Source: Gammaproteobacteria bacterium
GTDB taxonomy: Bacteria; Pseudomonadota; Gammaproteobacteria; Ga0077536
Direction of reading: 5' to 3'
Assembly: GCA_024234975.1 (NCBI GenBank)
Contig: JACKNH010000007.1
Location: 142,965 to 206,964, forward strand
DNA: 64,000 nt
Shown in pieces: positions 63,111 through 64,000 of this stretch (the first letter of the stretch is position 1; each line of letters starts with the position of its first letter). The notes beneath the pieces are model-generated. The model saw only the letters and a list, made by a program, of their open reading frames with translations, ran no database searches and was not told where the DNA came from. A program made the position numbers and the translations under genes.

Positions 63111-63596
63111 CTAATAAATATAGTGAATAAGACCAAGGATCGCCATGCCTGCAAGACCTGCAAGGGCATCGTCGGCCATGATGCCCAAACCGCCATGCAG
63201 GTTTCGATCGACCTCTCTTATCGGCCACGGCTTCCAGATATCCAGCAAACGGAACAACGCGAAGCCGGCCATCAGCCACGGCATGGTGGCCGGAACCAGC
63301 CCCATTGTCAGCCAGATGCCGATGACTTCGTCCCAGACGATGGCAGGGTGATCATCGACACCCAGCGCCCGGGCGGTGCGTCGACATAACCAGACACCGA
63401 TGCCAAAGCCTGCGACGACAATGGTCCAGAACATCGGTTTGGGAACAATGGAAAGAGGGAGGTACAACAGCAGCCCGACCAGGCTGCCCCAGGTGCCGGG
63501 CGCGGGACGCAGACAGCCGCTACCGAGGCCCAAAGCGAGCAGATGGGCGGGATCCTTCAACAACCGTGCGGCTGCACTGTCGATTGAAACCTTCAA
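63111..63596 (-). CDS. pgpA: Phosphatidylglycerophosphatase A
   Basis: A 161-residue inner-membrane phosphatase producing phosphatidylglycerol. The characteristic segments are LALGLGSGCLRPAPGTWGSL, DDHPAIVWDEVIGIWLTMGL and RLLDIWKPWPIREVDRNLHG, then GIMADDALAG, containing the conserved acidic and metal-binding residues. Standard length. Followed after 37 bases by the lytic transglycosylase gene. Confidence 0.96.
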   Translation of the reverse strand: MKVSIDSAAARLLKDPAHLLALGLGSGCLRPAPGTWGSLVGLLLYLPLSIVPKPMFWTIVVAGFGIGVWLCRRTARALGVDDHPAIVWDEVIGIWLTMGLVPATMPWLMAGFALFRLLDIWKPWPIREVDRNLHGGLGIMADDALAGLAGMAILGLIHYIY

Positions 63597-63697
63597 GCCG
63601 CCCTCATAACGCTTGGGTAATCGTGATCACCCGGGCAATGGTACTACTTCAAAGTATGCCTACGCCAAAGCGCTAGCATCGTTACAGCGATGCCGCG

Positions 63698-64000
63698 TCA
63701 AAGCGAGGCCGCATTGAAGGTGTCACAGGTATTCACGGCGCCGGATTCAAGACCGGTGCGGAACCAGCGTACACGCTGCGCGGCGGTACCATGCGTGAAA
63801 CTCTCGGGCACAACGTAACCGCGGGCCTGTTTCTGCAGGCGGTCGTCGCCGATGGCAGCCGCTGCCGTCAGGGCTTCTTCCACATCCCCGGCTTCCAGGA
63901 AGCGGGTGGATTGTTCGGTTCGGTTGGCCCACACGCCAGCGAGACAGTCGGCCTGCAATTCGAGCCGGACCGAAAGTTGATTCGCCTGTGCCTGACCGAC
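63698..64000 (-). CDS. Neutral zinc metallopeptidase, YpfJ family (3' part only)
   Basis: The last 100 codons of a gene that begins beyond the right edge. SVRLELQADCLAGVWA is the conserved region after the HExxH zinc motif in the YpfJ/KPN_02809 family (Glu as third ligand), and the C-terminus EESFTHGTAAQRVRWFRTGL-like segment (here PESFTHGTAAQRVRWFRTGL) with the terminal DTFNAASL fits. The catalytic HEFGH-type motif itself is outside the window. Function of the family is not established. Confidence 0.88.
   Translation of the reverse strand, partial: VGQAQANQLSVRLELQADCLAGVWANRTEQSTRFLEAGDVEEALTAAAAIGDDRLQKQARGYVVPESFTHGTAAQRVRWFRTGLESGAVNTCDTFNAASL

Noticed and set aside
1..64000. CRISPR arrays, transposase genes, prophage, rRNA
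   Set aside because: None seen; the only direct repeats are the 123-base and 12-base tandem arrays, which have no spacers.

Overview
The window is chromosomal, GC-rich, gene-dense DNA from a free-living gammaproteobacterium. The evidence is a complete 14-gene nuoA-N operon preceded by tpiA-secG-tRNA-Leu, the trpS-scpA-scpB-rluB and clpS-clpA groups, classical ArgA, BolA, PgpA and a lexA-imuA-imuB/dnaE2 mutagenesis cassette. I cannot name the genus. There is no rRNA, prophage, CRISPR array or recognisable transposase gene.

Region 1 (1-7035) is the SOS mutagenesis block: lexA-imuA-imuB on the minus strand, then a 0.6-kb non-coding stretch with a 123-bp tandem repeat and a nested inverted-repeat (MITE-like) element, a small secreted protein of unknown function, and dnaE2, which runs off the left edge. 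Two good LexA boxes are present, one before lexA and one lying on the dnaE2 start codon.

Region 2 (7.2-22.3 kb) mixes metabolism (isocitrate dehydrogenase family, dgkA, glnS, pgi, hslO, a GNAT enzyme, YceI, tRNA-Arg) with an unusual signalling set. There are three paralogous proteins joining a Ser/Thr kinase domain to a cyclic-nucleotide-binding domain, and a 1255-residue PilZ-DUF1631-degenerate GGDEF/EAL protein lies directly upstream of the first. Two of the three kinases carry DFS instead of DFG. This signalling group is the best candidate for a poorly described system here.

Region 3 (22.4-29.6 kb) holds a SCO1/SenC copper protein with psd, a sulfurtransferase, a DUF1761 membrane protein, and a marR-tolC-DHA2 efflux operon with no membrane fusion protein gene.

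Region 4 (29.6-45.7 kb) is respiratory complex I in the order nuoA to nuoN on the minus strand, downstream of tRNA-Leu(GAG), secG and tpiA.

Region 5 (45.8-64 kb) is housekeeping: rluB-scpB-scpA-trpS-M50 protease-YciO family; divergent yciB-yciI-bolA-orphan DNA methyltransferase-dapE, all overlapping; clpS-clpA; argE-argA; ilvD; a TSUP transporter; a lytic transglycosylase; pgpA; and the 3' end of a YpfJ-type metallopeptidase gene. Apart from 3570-4157, no gap between genes exceeds 300 bases.
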